In this document: in pieces, positions 1-9,026 of the stretch | How positions within the stretch are numbered: position 1 is the first letter of the stretch | How the letters are laid out: each line of letters opens with the position of its first letter | Origin: CALJDF01 sp038121105 | GTDB lineage: Bacteria; Pseudomonadota; Alphaproteobacteria; SHVP01 | Length of the DNA: 64,000 nt | Assembly: GCA_038121105.1 (NCBI GenBank) | Contig: JAYONB010000008.1 | Location: 114,764 to 178,763 of the forward strand | Direction: 5' to 3' | Translations under genes and position numbers: made by a program | Notes under the pieces: model-generated | The model's database searches: none | Seen by the model: the letters and a program-made list of their open reading frames with translations, nothing else | What the model was told of the DNA's origin: nothing

Positions 1-1
1 C

Positions 2-184
2 TGGACTCTGCAATCGTCGATCTTCGAAGAGAACGCCGCCAGCGCGCGGCTTCATGCCCGCCATAGGTTTCGGGTCGTCGGGCGTCGCGAGCGGATCGGC
101 CTGATACGTTTTGGGCCCCGCAATGGTCTGTGGCGCGATACCATTTTGCTCGAGCGCCGCAGCGAGAACGTCGGAACGTCTTAG
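2..184 (+). CDS. GNAT family N-acetyltransferase, C-terminal part (5' end outside window)
   Basis: The frame entering at base 2 stays open for 60 residues and stops at TAG 182-184. The residues read like the end of a phosphinothricin-type GNAT acetyltransferase: an ENAAS stretch, an FRVVGRRERIG segment, then LWRDT followed by LLERRS. In that family this part forms the last acetyl-CoA-binding strands and the C-terminal tail. The aminotransferase gene starts 27 bases further on, so the two may be co-transcribed. The substrate cannot be told from the fragment. Confidence 0.75.
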   Translation, partial: WTLQSSIFEENAASARLHARHRFRVVGRRERIGLIRFGPRNGLWRDTILLERRSENVGTS

Positions 185-211
185 TTTCCGGCTCAGGAAA
201 GGAACCGGGCG

Positions 212-1546
212 ATGACCCATGTCTTCCACCGCCACACCAAGACCAAATTACGGATTGCCGCGCAGGGCGATGGCGTCTACGTCGTGGATCGCGAGGGCAA
301 CCGTTACCTCGACGCGTCCGGCGGTGCGGCGGTTTCCTCGTTGGGCCATAGCGATCCCGACGTACGCCGCGCCATCGTCAATCAACTCGATCAGGTGGCC
401 TATGCCCATACCGCGTTCTTCACCACCGAGGTGATGGAAGAACTCGCGACAACTCTTTGCGACCGCGCACCGAGCCCGCTCAGCAACGTCTATTTCGTCT
501 CCGGCGGGTCGGAAGGGGTTGAAACCGCGCTCAAGATGGCGCGCCAATACTTTCTCGAGGTGGGCCAGCCCGAACGCCGCCACTTTATCGCCCGCCGTCA
601 GAGCTATCACGGCAATACGTTGGGCGCGCTATCGGTCGGCGGCAATATGTGGCGTCGCGAGCCCTTTGACCCAATTCTCATGCCGGCCAGCCACGTCGGC
701 CCGTGCTACCCCTATCGCGACCGCCGCGACGACGAATCCGAATCCGCCTACGGCGAACGCGTCGCCGACGAGCTCGAGGCCATGATCCAAAGCTTGGGCC
801 CCGAAACCGTCGCTGCCTTCGTGGCCGAGACGGTCGTCGGCGCGACATCGGGCGCGCTGGCCCCTGTGCCCGGCTACTTCAAGCGCATTCGCGAGATTTG
901 CGACCGGCACGGTGTGTTGCTGATCCTCGATGAAGTGATGTGCGGGATGGGGCGTACCGGCACGCTCTTCGCCTACGAGCAGGAAAACATTGCGCCCGAC
1001 ATCGTGGTGGTCGCAAAAGGATTAGGTGCCGGCTATCAGCCGATCGGCGGCGTGTTGGTGGCCGAACCGATCTTCGAGGCGTTCCAATCGGGCACCGGCT
1101 ATTTGCAACATGGGTTCACCTATATGGGGCATGCGACCGCCTGCGCGGCTGCGCTGGCGGTCATCAAGAAGATCGAGTCGAACAACTTGCTGGAAAACGT
1201 GCGGGCAATGGGCGACCGACTTGACGCCGCGCTGACGGATCGGTTCGGCAATCATCCGCACGTTGGCGACATTCGCGGTCGCGGTCTGTTTCGCGCGTTG
1301 GAGTTCGTTGCAGATCGGGCGACCAAGGAGCCGTTCGATCCGGCTCAGGGTCTCAACGCGCGAATCAAGAAATCGGCGATGGAACGCGGTCTGATGTGCT
1401 ACCCGATGGGCGGCACGATCGATGGTCGCCGCGGCGACCATGTTCTGCTCGCGCCCCCCTTCATCATCGACGAAACTCACATCGCCGCGATCACCGATCG
1501 GCTCGCCGATGCGGTTGACGACGCTCTGCAAGAAATTTCGGGGTAG
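212..1546 (+). CDS. class III (aspartate aminotransferase family) PLP-dependent aminotransferase
   Basis: The 444-residue product has the length and motifs of class III omega-aminotransferases. The PLP-ring aspartate is D240 in LILDEVMCGMGRTG, and the Schiff-base lysine is K269 in VVVAKGLGAGYQP. These enzymes move an amino group from an omega-amine or amino acid to a keto acid in the cytoplasm. An AGGAAAGG-like ribosome-binding site lies about 9 bases before the ATG. A TAXI TRAP transporter follows and could import its substrate, but this is only inferred from position. Members of this family differ widely in substrate, so none is assigned. Confidence 0.9.
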   Translation: MTHVFHRHTKTKLRIAAQGDGVYVVDREGNRYLDASGGAAVSSLGHSDPDVRRAIVNQLDQVAYAHTAFFTTEVMEELATTLCDRAPSPLSNVYFVSGGSEGVETALKMARQYFLEVGQPERRHFIARRQSYHGNTLGALSVGGNMWRREPFDPILMPASHVGPCYPYRDRRDDESESAYGERVADELEAMIQSLGPETVAAFVAETVVGATSGALAPVPGYFKRIREICDRHGVLLILDEVMCGMGRTGTLFAYEQENIAPDIVVVAKGLGAGYQPIGGVLVAEPIFEAFQSGTGYLQHGFTYMGHATACAAALAVIKKIESNNLLENVRAMGDRLDAALTDRFGNHPHVGDIRGRGLFRALEFVADRATKEPFDPAQGLNARIKKSAMERGLMCYPMGGTIDGRRGDHVLLAPPFIIDETHIAAITDRLADAVDDALQEISG

Positions 1547-1600
1547 TCCGAGGCGTTGGCGGGATTCTGCCAGAAAGTCTGAATGTTGCACCGCATCAAT

Positions 1601-1660
1601 AGCGGTGCGTCGTTATCTGATTCGTTGCGTCGTTAACTGATTCGTTGTGTCGCGTGTATA
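1601..1660. repeat. 20-bp imperfect tandem repeat upstream of the TAXI operon
   Basis: Three 20-base units follow one another at 1601-1620, 1621-1640 and 1641-1660. They share the core GTGCGTCGTTA/GTTGCGTCGTTAACTGA, and the third copy is the least conserved. The array ends 40 bases before the ATG of the TAXI binding protein. It may be an operator array or a slippage product; the sequence alone does not decide. Confidence 0.55.
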
Positions 1661-1700
1661 GTGGGGCAGTAAGAAAACTACAGGAATTGGGAGGAACCTC

Positions 1701-2660
1701 ATGAAGAAATTTTCCTTGTCGCTTGCCGGCGCAGCCTTGATGGCGACGGCAACGTTTGCGCCGCAAGCCGCGCATGCGCAACAAGACATTCTGATCGGCG
1801 GCGGTTCCGTCACCGGTGTGTACTACCAGGTCGCGCTGCAGACCTGTGCGTTGATCAACAAACACGCCAAGGACAAATACAACTGCGTCGGTCGTCCCGC
1901 GTTGGGGTCGGTGTTCAACGTTAATGCCGTGAACCGCGGGCTGCTTGATTTCGGCGTCGCGCAATCGGACCGCAACTTCCAAGCGACCAACGGCGAAGCC
2001 GACTGGGACGGTAAGGCGGTCAAAGGTTTGCGCAGCGTATTCAGCATGCATCCCGAAGCTGTGCTTCTGGTGACTCGCGCCGATACCGGGATCAACGGGA
2101 TCATGGATCTCAAGGGCAAGCGCGTGAACATCGGCAATCCCGGTTCCGGTCAGCGCGGCAATGCCGAAGACGTGCTTCGTCTTCATGGCATCAGCAAAGA
2201 CAACGACATCGACGCCGAGGGCCTGCAGCAGGGCGAAGCGTCGCGCGCGTTGATCGACAAAAAAGTCGATGCGTTCTTCTACACCGTCGGTAGTCCGAGC
2301 GCGGCGATCGAAGAGCCCGCAAATTCGGCGAAAATCAAGATCGTCGACATCAACACGCCGGAGATCAAGAAGTTCATCGCCGACAAGCCGTACTACGTCA
2401 TGGCCAAGTATCCGGCCGGTGTCTACAAGGATGTCGGCGCGTTCGAGACCTATGCCGTAAAGGCGACTGTCGTCACGAGCGAAGCCGCGAGCGAGCAAAT
2501 GGTCTACGATTTCGTCAAGACGGTTTTCGAGAATCTCGAAGAACTGAAAGGCAGCCACGCTGCCTTCAGGATCCTTGAGCCCGCCGAAATGCTTAAGGGC
2601 CTCACCGCTCCGCTGCATCCGGGTGCGGCCAAGTACTACAAAGAACGCGGCTGGATGTAG
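1701..2660 (+). CDS. TAXI family TRAP transporter solute-binding protein
   Basis: This 319-residue periplasmic protein starts with a clear signal peptide (MKKFSLSLAGAALMATATF, cleavage probably after AHA near residue 26). The mature part begins ILIGGGSVTGVYYQVA, the typical opening of TAXI (TRAP-associated extracytoplasmic immunogenic) binding proteins. A GGGAGGAACCTC ribosome-binding region precedes the ATG. The fused 4TM/12TM permease lies directly downstream, the usual TAXI arrangement. TAXI proteins often bind glutamate or other dicarboxylates, but the ligand here is unknown. A strong hairpin terminator follows the stop codon. Confidence 0.93.
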   Translation: MKKFSLSLAGAALMATATFAPQAAHAQQDILIGGGSVTGVYYQVALQTCALINKHAKDKYNCVGRPALGSVFNVNAVNRGLLDFGVAQSDRNFQATNGEADWDGKAVKGLRSVFSMHPEAVLLVTRADTGINGIMDLKGKRVNIGNPGSGQRGNAEDVLRLHGISKDNDIDAEGLQQGEASRALIDKKVDAFFYTVGSPSAAIEEPANSAKIKIVDINTPEIKKFIADKPYYVMAKYPAGVYKDVGAFETYAVKATVVTSEAASEQMVYDFVKTVFENLEELKGSHAAFRILEPAEMLKGLTAPLHPGAAKYYKERGWM

Positions 2661-2677
2661 GGTCGCAACAACGTGTT

Positions 2678-2706
2678 GGGGCGGCTTCGGCCGCCCCATT
2701 TTTTTT
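2678..2706 (+). terminator. rho-independent terminator between TAXI binding protein and permease
   Basis: A perfect 8-bp stem GGGGCGGC/GCCGCCCC closes on a TTCG tetraloop and is followed by eight T. It sits 18 bases after the binding-protein stop and ends 11 bases before the permease ATG. Partial read-through would give more binding protein than permease. Confidence 0.85.
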
Positions 2707-2717
2707 CGCGGGGCCCC

Positions 2718-5129
2718 ATGACTGACTCAAAGTCCGAGCAAGGCGATCTCAGCGCTGCTGAAGAGATTGTCGCGCAAGTCGAAAGCGGCCCGCGCAGTCC
2801 CGATCACCGCATTGCCGTATGGGCCATCTTGGCGCTTTGCTTGGGGTGGTCGTCGTTCCAGCTCTGGATCGCCTTCGATCCCATCAATTCGATTATCGCG
2901 CGCTCCTGGCATCTGGCGCTCGCGATTTCGCTGGTCTATCTCGCGTACCCGGCATTCAAACAATCGCAGCCCTCGCGCCTGGCCTCGGGCGTCGCTCGAA
3001 CGTTGTCCTTGGGCGACAACGGTTTTGTCGTCGTCCTGGAACTGTTCATCGGCCTGGTGCTCGCGGCGATTGGCATCTACCTCTTTGCCAATCTCGGCGC
3101 GATGCGTGACGAGGGGCTCGACCCCGTCATCAATATCCTCGTGGTGGCGATCGGCATTGCCGGAATCGCCGAAGGTGTGCGGCGGCTCCTCGCGTTTTTC
3201 GCCCATAAGATGGGGCGCACCCCAGAGTCGGGCCTCGCCGCTATGGTCTTTCGCAGCGGTGCTGCGCGATCCAATCGGCAATACATCCCGGTCTACGACA
3301 TCATTCTGGCGCTCATGGCCGCTGGCGCCGCGCTCTACATATGGTTCGACTTCGAAGGGATCATCAGCCGCTCGGGTCTGCCCACGCGGGCCGATGTCGT
3401 GATGGGCGTCATCATGATCATCTTGCTGCTCGAGGCCGCGCGCCGTTCTCTTGGGCCCGCGCTAAGCATTCTTGCGTTGATCTTCATCGCCTATTCCTTC
3501 GCCGGCCCGATCATGCCGCAGTTTCTAAGGCACCGGGGCGTCCCGCTCGACTTTTTCATCAACGATATGTACCTCGCCGACACCGGCATCTTCGGCGTGC
3601 CGCTCGGGGTGTCCGCCAGTTTCGTCTTTCTGTTCGTCCTGTTCGGCGCGCTTCTCGACAAAGCGGGGGCGGGCAAATACTTCATCGATGTCGCCTTCGC
3701 CGGTCTCGGTCGGTTCCGCGGCGGTCCGGCCAAAGCCGCCATCGTGGCTTCGGGTCTAACCGGCCTCGTGTCGGGCTCCTCGATCGCCAACACCGTCACC
3801 ACCGGCACTTTCACCATTCCACTGATGAAGCGGGTTGGCCTACCGGCCTTTAAGGCTGCGGCCGTTGAGGTCGCCGCGTCCACGAACGGCCAATTGATGC
3901 CGCCGATCATGGGTGCGGCCGCATTCATCATGGCCGAGATTATCGGTATCCCTTATCTCGATGTGGTCCGCGCGGCGTTGATCCCTGCGCTCATCTCCTA
4001 CATCGCGTTGTTCTACGTCGTACATCTCGAGGCGCTGAAGCTCGGGATTAGCGCCATTCCGAAGGCGGAACTGCCGGCTCTGGCAAAAACCTTCCTGCGC
4101 GGCATGCACTACATCATCCCGCTCGCGGTGTTGGTGCTGTACTTGGTGGTCTTGCGTCGCTCAGCCATCACCTCCGCGCTCTTTGCGATCGAGGCGCTCG
4201 CAGTCTTGATGGTCGTGCAACGACCGATCATCGCCTTCCTCGGCTTCCACGCTCAAAAACAAGCCGGCAACTTGGCGGCCGAAGCTGCTCTCATGCCGAC
4301 GCTGATCAGTGCGGTCTATGATGGTCTGCGCGATATTTGGGACGGGCTGATCGCCGGCGCGCGCAACATGATGTCGGTCGGCGTCGCCACGGCCTCGGCG
4401 GGCATCATCGTTGGTGTCGTGACGATTACCGGTTTGGTCGGCCGCTTCGTTAGCGTGATCGACACCATATCGTTCGGCAACGTCACCCTAATGCTCGTGT
4501 TGACCGCCGTTACCAGCATGATCCTCGGGATGGGCTTGCCGACCACGGCGAACTACATCGTTATGGCGACGCTCACTGCGCCGGTGATCGTCCAACTCGG
4601 CGGTGACGCCGGATTGGTTGTGCCGGTTCTCGCCGCACACCTGTTCGTCTTCTACTTCGGCATTCTAGCCGACGACACACCGCCCGTCGGACTGGCTGCC
4701 TATGCGGCCGCGGCGATTGCGAAATCCGACCCCATTCGTACCGGGGTGCAAGGCTTCACCTACGATTTGCGTACCGCGATCTTGCCCTTCGTGTTCATCT
4801 TCAACATCGACTTGTTGATGATGGCCGGTCTCACCGAAAGTGGCGACATCATCTGGATCAACGACATCGTCCAGCTGCTGTGGATATTTGCGGTGGCCTT
4901 GATCGCCATGTTCGCATTCGCGGCCTTCATCCAGGGCTACTTTGCCGACCGCTGCAATTGGATCGAACGGCTGGTCTTGCTTGCGATTTGCATCATTCTC
5001 TTCCGACCCGCAGTGATCACCGATCAAATCGGGCTGGCGCGAGAGATTGTTCAGGGCCTCGGCCTCCTGGCGTATGGCGGGCTCTACATGATGCAACGCA
5101 TGCGGGCGCGTCGGCGTATCGCTGCCTAA
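2718..5129 (+). CDS. TRAP transporter fused permease (4TM/12TM)
   Basis: The 803-residue, highly hydrophobic product is the fused DctQ-DctM permease that partners TAXI binding proteins. It takes up an organic acid with Na+ or H+ across the inner membrane. Family signs are the GLVSGSSIANTVTTGTFTIPLMK segment region in the middle, and MGLPTTANY and ADDTPPVGLAAYA further on. I chose ATG 2718 (MTDSKSEQG). An upstream in-frame GTG at 2673 would put the terminator hairpin inside the gene. The ribosome-binding site is poor (GCGGGGCCCC), which fits low expression relative to the binding protein. Confidence 0.92.
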   Translation: MTDSKSEQGDLSAAEEIVAQVESGPRSPDHRIAVWAILALCLGWSSFQLWIAFDPINSIIARSWHLALAISLVYLAYPAFKQSQPSRLASGVARTLSLGDNGFVVVLELFIGLVLAAIGIYLFANLGAMRDEGLDPVINILVVAIGIAGIAEGVRRLLAFFAHKMGRTPESGLAAMVFRSGAARSNRQYIPVYDIILALMAAGAALYIWFDFEGIISRSGLPTRADVVMGVIMIILLLEAARRSLGPALSILALIFIAYSFAGPIMPQFLRHRGVPLDFFINDMYLADTGIFGVPLGVSASFVFLFVLFGALLDKAGAGKYFIDVAFAGLGRFRGGPAKAAIVASGLTGLVSGSSIANTVTTGTFTIPLMKRVGLPAFKAAAVEVAASTNGQLMPPIMGAAAFIMAEIIGIPYLDVVRAALIPALISYIALFYVVHLEALKLGISAIPKAELPALAKTFLRGMHYIIPLAVLVLYLVVLRRSAITSALFAIEALAVLMVVQRPIIAFLGFHAQKQAGNLAAEAALMPTLISAVYDGLRDIWDGLIAGARNMMSVGVATASAGIIVGVVTITGLVGRFVSVIDTISFGNVTLMLVLTAVTSMILGMGLPTTANYIVMATLTAPVIVQLGGDAGLVVPVLAAHLFVFYFGILADDTPPVGLAAYAAAAIAKSDPIRTGVQGFTYDLRTAILPFVFIFNIDLLMMAGLTESGDIIWINDIVQLLWIFAVALIAMFAFAAFIQGYFADRCNWIERLVLLAICIILFRPAVITDQIGLAREIVQGLGLLAYGGLYMMQRMRARRRIAA

Positions 5130-5141
5130 AGGAGATTACCA

Positions 5142-5564
5142 ATGTTCAAAAAGATTCTTTTGCCCGTCGACCTTCAGGAAGAAAGTTCCTGGCAAAACGC
5201 ACTACCGGTGGCGCTTCGCATGGCCAAAGACGATGGCGCCGAACTCCACATCCTCACGGTCGTACCGCCCTTGCCGGGTCAGATCTACGGCTATTTCCCG
5301 GAAGATTTCGAACCCAAGATGATCGACCAAGGGAAAGCGGCGATCGAAGCCTTCGCCAAGGAGCATGCCGGCGGAACGAAAGTGGTTCCGCATCTTGCCC
5401 AGGGCCAGCCCTACTCGGCGATCATCGATCTCGCCGAGAAAATAAGTGCCGATCTGATTGTCATGGGCTCGCACCGACCCGAGCTCAAGGACTACTTGCT
5501 CGGGCCCAATGCCGCGCGGGTCGTGCGGCATGCTTCGTGTTCGGTGATGGTCGTCCGCAAATAG
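5142..5564 (+). CDS. universal stress protein family (UspA-like)
   Basis: The 140-residue product starts MFKKILLPVDL, and its C-terminal half carries VMGSHRPELKDYLLGP then VVRHASCSVMVV. This is the nucleotide-binding end of UspA-fold proteins. It begins 12 bases after the permease stop with a good AAAGGAGA ribosome-binding site, so it belongs to the TAXI operon. Usp proteins are often encoded next to TRAP permeases and are thought to regulate them; that role is inferred here from position. Confidence 0.92.
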   Translation: MFKKILLPVDLQEESSWQNALPVALRMAKDDGAELHILTVVPPLPGQIYGYFPEDFEPKMIDQGKAAIEAFAKEHAGGTKVVPHLAQGQPYSAIIDLAEKISADLIVMGSHRPELKDYLLGPNAARVVRHASCSVMVVRK

Positions 5565-5579
5565 CGCGTCGATTGCTAC

Positions 5580-5954
5580 CTATTGCGGGGCTTTGAGGTA
5601 GGCGATGACGTTGTCGCGATCCGCCGCTTTTTTCAAACCTGCAAAGCTCATCTTGGTGCCTTTAAGGAACTTGCGGGGATTTTCGAGATAAGCCGACAAT
5701 GTCGCTTCGTCCCAAGTAAGGTCCGATTCGGCCATTTTTGTGGAATACCGATACCCGTCGGCGGCCCCCGCGGCGCGCCCGACGATACCGTGCAGGTTCG
5801 GTCCGACCTTGTGTTTGCCGCCTTCCTCGACGGTGTGGCACGCCTTGCACTTGTTAAAAACTTTGGCGCCCGCCGCCGCATCGCCTTCGGCGAAAGCGGT
5901 GGTACTCAGTGCACTCATGGCGGCAGCCGCCAGAACCAACGTTACTTTGCGCAT
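5580..5954 (-). CDS. class I cytochrome c (c2/c550 type), periplasmic
   Basis: The 124-residue protein has a signal peptide (cut after AFA, about residue 22) and a single haem site C36-K-A-C39-H40. M102 in GTKMSFAG is the likely distal axial ligand, so this is a soluble electron carrier of mitochondrial-like class I type. The start is the ATG at 5954 because GAGG lies 6-7 bases upstream; an extra in-frame ATG at 5975 lacks this. It converges with the universal stress gene. Its redox partner is not evident from neighbours. Confidence 0.93.
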   Translation of the reverse strand: MRKVTLVLAAAAMSALSTTAFAEGDAAAGAKVFNKCKACHTVEEGGKHKVGPNLHGIVGRAAGAADGYRYSTKMAESDLTWDEATLSAYLENPRKFLKGTKMSFAGLKKAADRDNVIAYLKAPQ

Positions 5955-6090
5955 TTGGACCTCATAGAAAGACATATGCCGAACATAGAAAAGCCGTACC
6001 GTCGGAACAAGTCTCACACCGCATGACGATTTCTTGATCGCCGCGCTGCGGGCTACAATCGGCGCGTCGAAAGGCGAGAGTGTTCGAGGT

Positions 6091-7227
6091 ATGGCGCAGG
6101 GCGAGGGAGCTTGGCTTGAAACGTGGCAAAGTGACGGCCGCCACGTATTAGCGCCCGTCGGTCGCTGGGCCATCGGTGACCTGTTTCTCGTCGAGAAAGA
6201 AATCCGTGCGCAGGCCGACGCCGCCAGCGGCGCAGTCCTTATCGATCTCAGCAAGGTCGATACGCTCGACACCGCCGGCGCCTGGACCATCTACCGAACG
6301 GCAAGAAACCTCGAAGCAAACGGCGTTGCCGTCGACGTCGTCGGCGCAACCGATGATCAGGTCTCGTTGATCGAAGCGGTGCGGGCCGCAGAGACCGAGG
6401 TGCCCCCCGACGAACCAACCGGCAATTCGTTCGTCAACATGGTCGCCCATGTCGGCCAAAGCGCCATCGAGATCGCCGAGGAAACGGCCGATCTTGTCGG
6501 GTTTTTCGGTCAAACCCTTGTTGCCGCCGGGCGTGTCATCGCCCGCCCAAGGCGGCTCCGCGCGACATCGCTCTTCTATCACATGGAAGAAGTCGGTCTG
6601 AACGCGATTCCCATCGTCGGATTGATGTCGTTTTTGATCGGGATCGTCCTTGCCTTTCAGGGTGCGAGCCAGCTGCAACGCTTCGGGGCCGAGGTGTTCG
6701 TCGTCAACCTTGTGGCGATCTCGGTGCTGCGCGAAATCGGCGTGCTGATGACCGCGATTATCGTGGCGGGTCGGTCGGGCAGCGCCTTTACCGCGCAAAT
6801 CGGTTCGATGAAAGTCAACGAAGAAGTCGACGCGATGCAGACCCTCGGGCTAGACCCGATGGAGGTTCTGGTATTGCCCCGCCTTTTTGCTCTCGCCCTT
6901 ACCTTGCCGCTACTAGCGTTCTTTGCCGACATCATGGGGCTGGTCGGCGGCGCTTTGATGGCGTGGATCACGCTCGATATTTCGCCGGCGACCTTCATCG
7001 AACGCCTTCGCGAAGCGGTCAGCTTATGGTCGTTCTGGGTCGGTATTCTCAAGGCCCCGTTCTTTGCCTTTCTGATCGCCATGATCGGCTGCTACGAGGG
7101 CTTTCAGGTCACTGGCAGCGCAACCAGCGTGGGTCAGCGCACCACGCGCGCGGTCGTCGAGGCGATCTTCCTGGTCATCGTCGTCGATGCTGCCTTCTCG
7201 ATTTTCTTTCAGGTCGTGGGGATCTGA
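6091..7227 (+). CDS. MlaE-type ABC transporter permease with N-terminal STAS domain
   Basis: The first ~110 residues look like a STAS domain (LIDLSKVDTLDTAGAW). The rest is an MlaE permease with several membrane helices and the family segment AIIVAGRSGSAFTAQIGSMK. MlaE-type permeases move phospholipids or other hydrophobic compounds between the inner membrane and the periplasm. Fusing STAS to the permease replaces a separate MlaB. The start is set at ATG 6091; a TTG at 6034 is a possible longer start. The stop overlaps the ATPase start by one base (TGATG), so translation is coupled. Confidence 0.9.
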   Translation: MAQGEGAWLETWQSDGRHVLAPVGRWAIGDLFLVEKEIRAQADAASGAVLIDLSKVDTLDTAGAWTIYRTARNLEANGVAVDVVGATDDQVSLIEAVRAAETEVPPDEPTGNSFVNMVAHVGQSAIEIAEETADLVGFFGQTLVAAGRVIARPRRLRATSLFYHMEEVGLNAIPIVGLMSFLIGIVLAFQGASQLQRFGAEVFVVNLVAISVLREIGVLMTAIIVAGRSGSAFTAQIGSMKVNEEVDAMQTLGLDPMEVLVLPRLFALALTLPLLAFFADIMGLVGGALMAWITLDISPATFIERLREAVSLWSFWVGILKAPFFAFLIAMIGCYEGFQVTGSATSVGQRTTRAVVEAIFLVIVVDAAFSIFFQVVGI

Positions 7228-7991
7228 TGACCGACCGGGACATCGCCATCAAGGTTCGCGGCCTGCGCACCCAGTTCGGCAAACAGGTCATTCACGACAA
7301 CCTCGATTTGGATGTCCGGCGCGGCGAGGTGATCGGTGTTGTCGGCGGCTCGGGGACAGGCAAGTCGGTGTTGCTGCGCACGATCATCGGTCTCAACCGG
7401 CCGGCCGCTGGCACGATCGAAGTTCTCGGCCGTCCGGTCACCGGGGCGTCGCGAGAGCAAATGCTGGAGCTTGAAAAGCGCTGGGGCGTTTTGTTCCAAG
7501 ACGGCGCGTTGTTCAGCTCACTCGCGGTCGATGAGAACATCGAAGTCCCTCTCAAAGAACACACGGCGATGTCGCACGAGTTTCGCAAAGAAGTTGCTGC
7601 ACTAAAGTTACGGATGGTCGGCCTCCCGTTGTCGGCCTGTCACAAGTTTCCCTCGCAGCTGTCGGGTGGGATGCGCAAACGCGCCGGGCTCGCACGGGCG
7701 TTGGCTCTCGATCCCGATATTCTCTTCCTCGACGAACCCACGGCTGGGCTCGATCCGATCGGCGCCGCCGCGTTTGATCAGTTGATCCGTCGGCTCCAGC
7801 AGTCGCTGGGTCTGACCGTCTTCATGGTGACCCACGATCTGGACAGTCTTCACGCAATTTGCGACCGTATCGCCGTTCTTGCCGATCACCGCGTGTCGGT
7901 GATCGGGTCGATGGCCCAGATGCTGGCAAGCGATCATCCGTGGGTTCGCGAATACTTTCACGGACCGCGTGCTCGGGCCGCATTGGGTTAG
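7227..7991 (+). CDS. MlaF-type ABC transporter ATP-binding protein
   Basis: The 254-residue ATPase has Walker A GGSGTGKS at residues 40-47, the signature LSGGMRKRAGLARAL, and Walker B ILFLDEPTAGLDP. The LSGGMRKR form of the signature is typical of MlaF/Ttg2A ATPases. The start overlaps the permease stop by one base, and the MlaD gene follows after 12 bases. It supplies the energy for the lipid transporter encoded by this operon. Confidence 0.93.
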   Translation: MTDRDIAIKVRGLRTQFGKQVIHDNLDLDVRRGEVIGVVGGSGTGKSVLLRTIIGLNRPAAGTIEVLGRPVTGASREQMLELEKRWGVLFQDGALFSSLAVDENIEVPLKEHTAMSHEFRKEVAALKLRMVGLPLSACHKFPSQLSGGMRKRAGLARALALDPDILFLDEPTAGLDPIGAAAFDQLIRRLQQSLGLTVFMVTHDLDSLHAICDRIAVLADHRVSVIGSMAQMLASDHPWVREYFHGPRARAALG

Positions 7992-8003
7992 GACGGGGAT
8001 TGC

Positions 8004-9026
8004 ATGGAAAACAAAGCCAATTACGTCCTAGTCGGCTCGTTCGTTCTTCTCGTTATCTTCGGACTTTTTGGCTTCGTGATTTGGCTTGCCAAGCTCGAGG
8101 TCGATCGCGAATTCGCCCGTTACACGATCTACTTTGAAGGGTCGGTTGCCGGGCTGAGTACGGCCAGCAACGTTCTCTACAATGGCATTCCGGTCGGTAC
8201 CGTCCAGACCATTGGAATCGATCCGCGTAACCCCCAGCAGGTTCGCGTCGTCATCGAGGTTGCAACCGATACGCCGGTAAAGCGTGACTCGGTTGCCGAG
8301 CTTCAAGCCCAAGGCATTACCGGCGTCTCCTTGGTGGCTCTCACAGGGGGAAGCGCGGGAAGCCCGTCGCTCACGGAAATTCCGGAAGGGGAGAGGTTCC
8401 CGGTGATCGACTCGCGACCCTCGCAATTCCAGCGCTTGTTCCAGGGCGCGCCGGACCTGATCGCTCGGGGGGTGGAACTTCTCGAACAAACCAAGAAATT
8501 CGTCAGCGACGAGAATATCGCGTCTCTCACCAGCATCATCGTCGATGTCGAGGCGCTGTCCGGCGAGCTTGCGGGCCGGACCGGCGAAATCGGCGATATT
8601 CTGGACAACGTCCAAAAGACCAGTACTGAAATGCGTGGCGCGGCGAGTTCGTTGAATTCTCTGGTGGCCAATCTGGATGCCCAGGTCGAAACGCTATCCG
8701 ATAGCGCCGACTCGACACTCGCGGTGCTGCGCGGTGCCGTCTCGACAGCCGACGGCGTCGTCGAAAACGATCTGCGCGCTCTGATTGCCGAGCTGCGCGA
8801 TACCGCGAATGCCGTAACCCGGGTGTCCGACGGTCTGAACACCATCGTGGAAGAGACGCGTCAGCCGCTTGCCGATTTCTCAGCGGAGGGGCTCTACGAG
8901 TTCTCAGGCCTCATTGCCGATATGCGCGCTTTGATGGGCGATCTCTCCCGGGTCACGACTCAAATCGAGTCCGACCCAGCCCAATTCCTTTTTGGCGATT
9001 CACAGCGGGGGTTTGAAGTGCAATGA
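8004..9026 (+). CDS. MlaD family MCE-domain substrate-binding protein
   Basis: The 340-residue product has one N-terminal membrane helix (about residues 8-30) and then an MCE domain starting near FARYTIYFEGSVAGLSTASNV. A long helical C-terminal region follows, rich in A, L, D and T and likely to form coiled coil. MCE proteins form the hexameric ring that carries lipids on the periplasmic side of MlaEF. The stop overlaps the next start by ATGA. No MlaC-like periplasmic carrier is encoded nearby. Confidence 0.92.
   Translation: MENKANYVLVGSFVLLVIFGLFGFVIWLAKLEVDREFARYTIYFEGSVAGLSTASNVLYNGIPVGTVQTIGIDPRNPQQVRVVIEVATDTPVKRDSVAELQAQGITGVSLVALTGGSAGSPSLTEIPEGERFPVIDSRPSQFQRLFQGAPDLIARGVELLEQTKKFVSDENIASLTSIIVDVEALSGELAGRTGEIGDILDNVQKTSTEMRGAASSLNSLVANLDAQVETLSDSADSTLAVLRGAVSTADGVVENDLRALIAELRDTANAVTRVSDGLNTIVEETRQPLADFSAEGLYEFSGLIADMRALMGDLSRVTTQIESDPAQFLFGDSQRGFEVQ

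Noticed and set aside
1596..2699. Long open frame of 367 codons on the minus strand opposite the TAXI binding protein
   Set aside because: It is a mirror of the GC-rich codon bias of the real gene on the plus strand. The product has no recognisable motifs and no ribosome-binding site.
2673..2717. Upstream GTG start for the fused TRAP permease
   Set aside because: It would put the terminator hairpin within the coding sequence and adds 15 residues not typical of the family. ATG 2718 is preferred.
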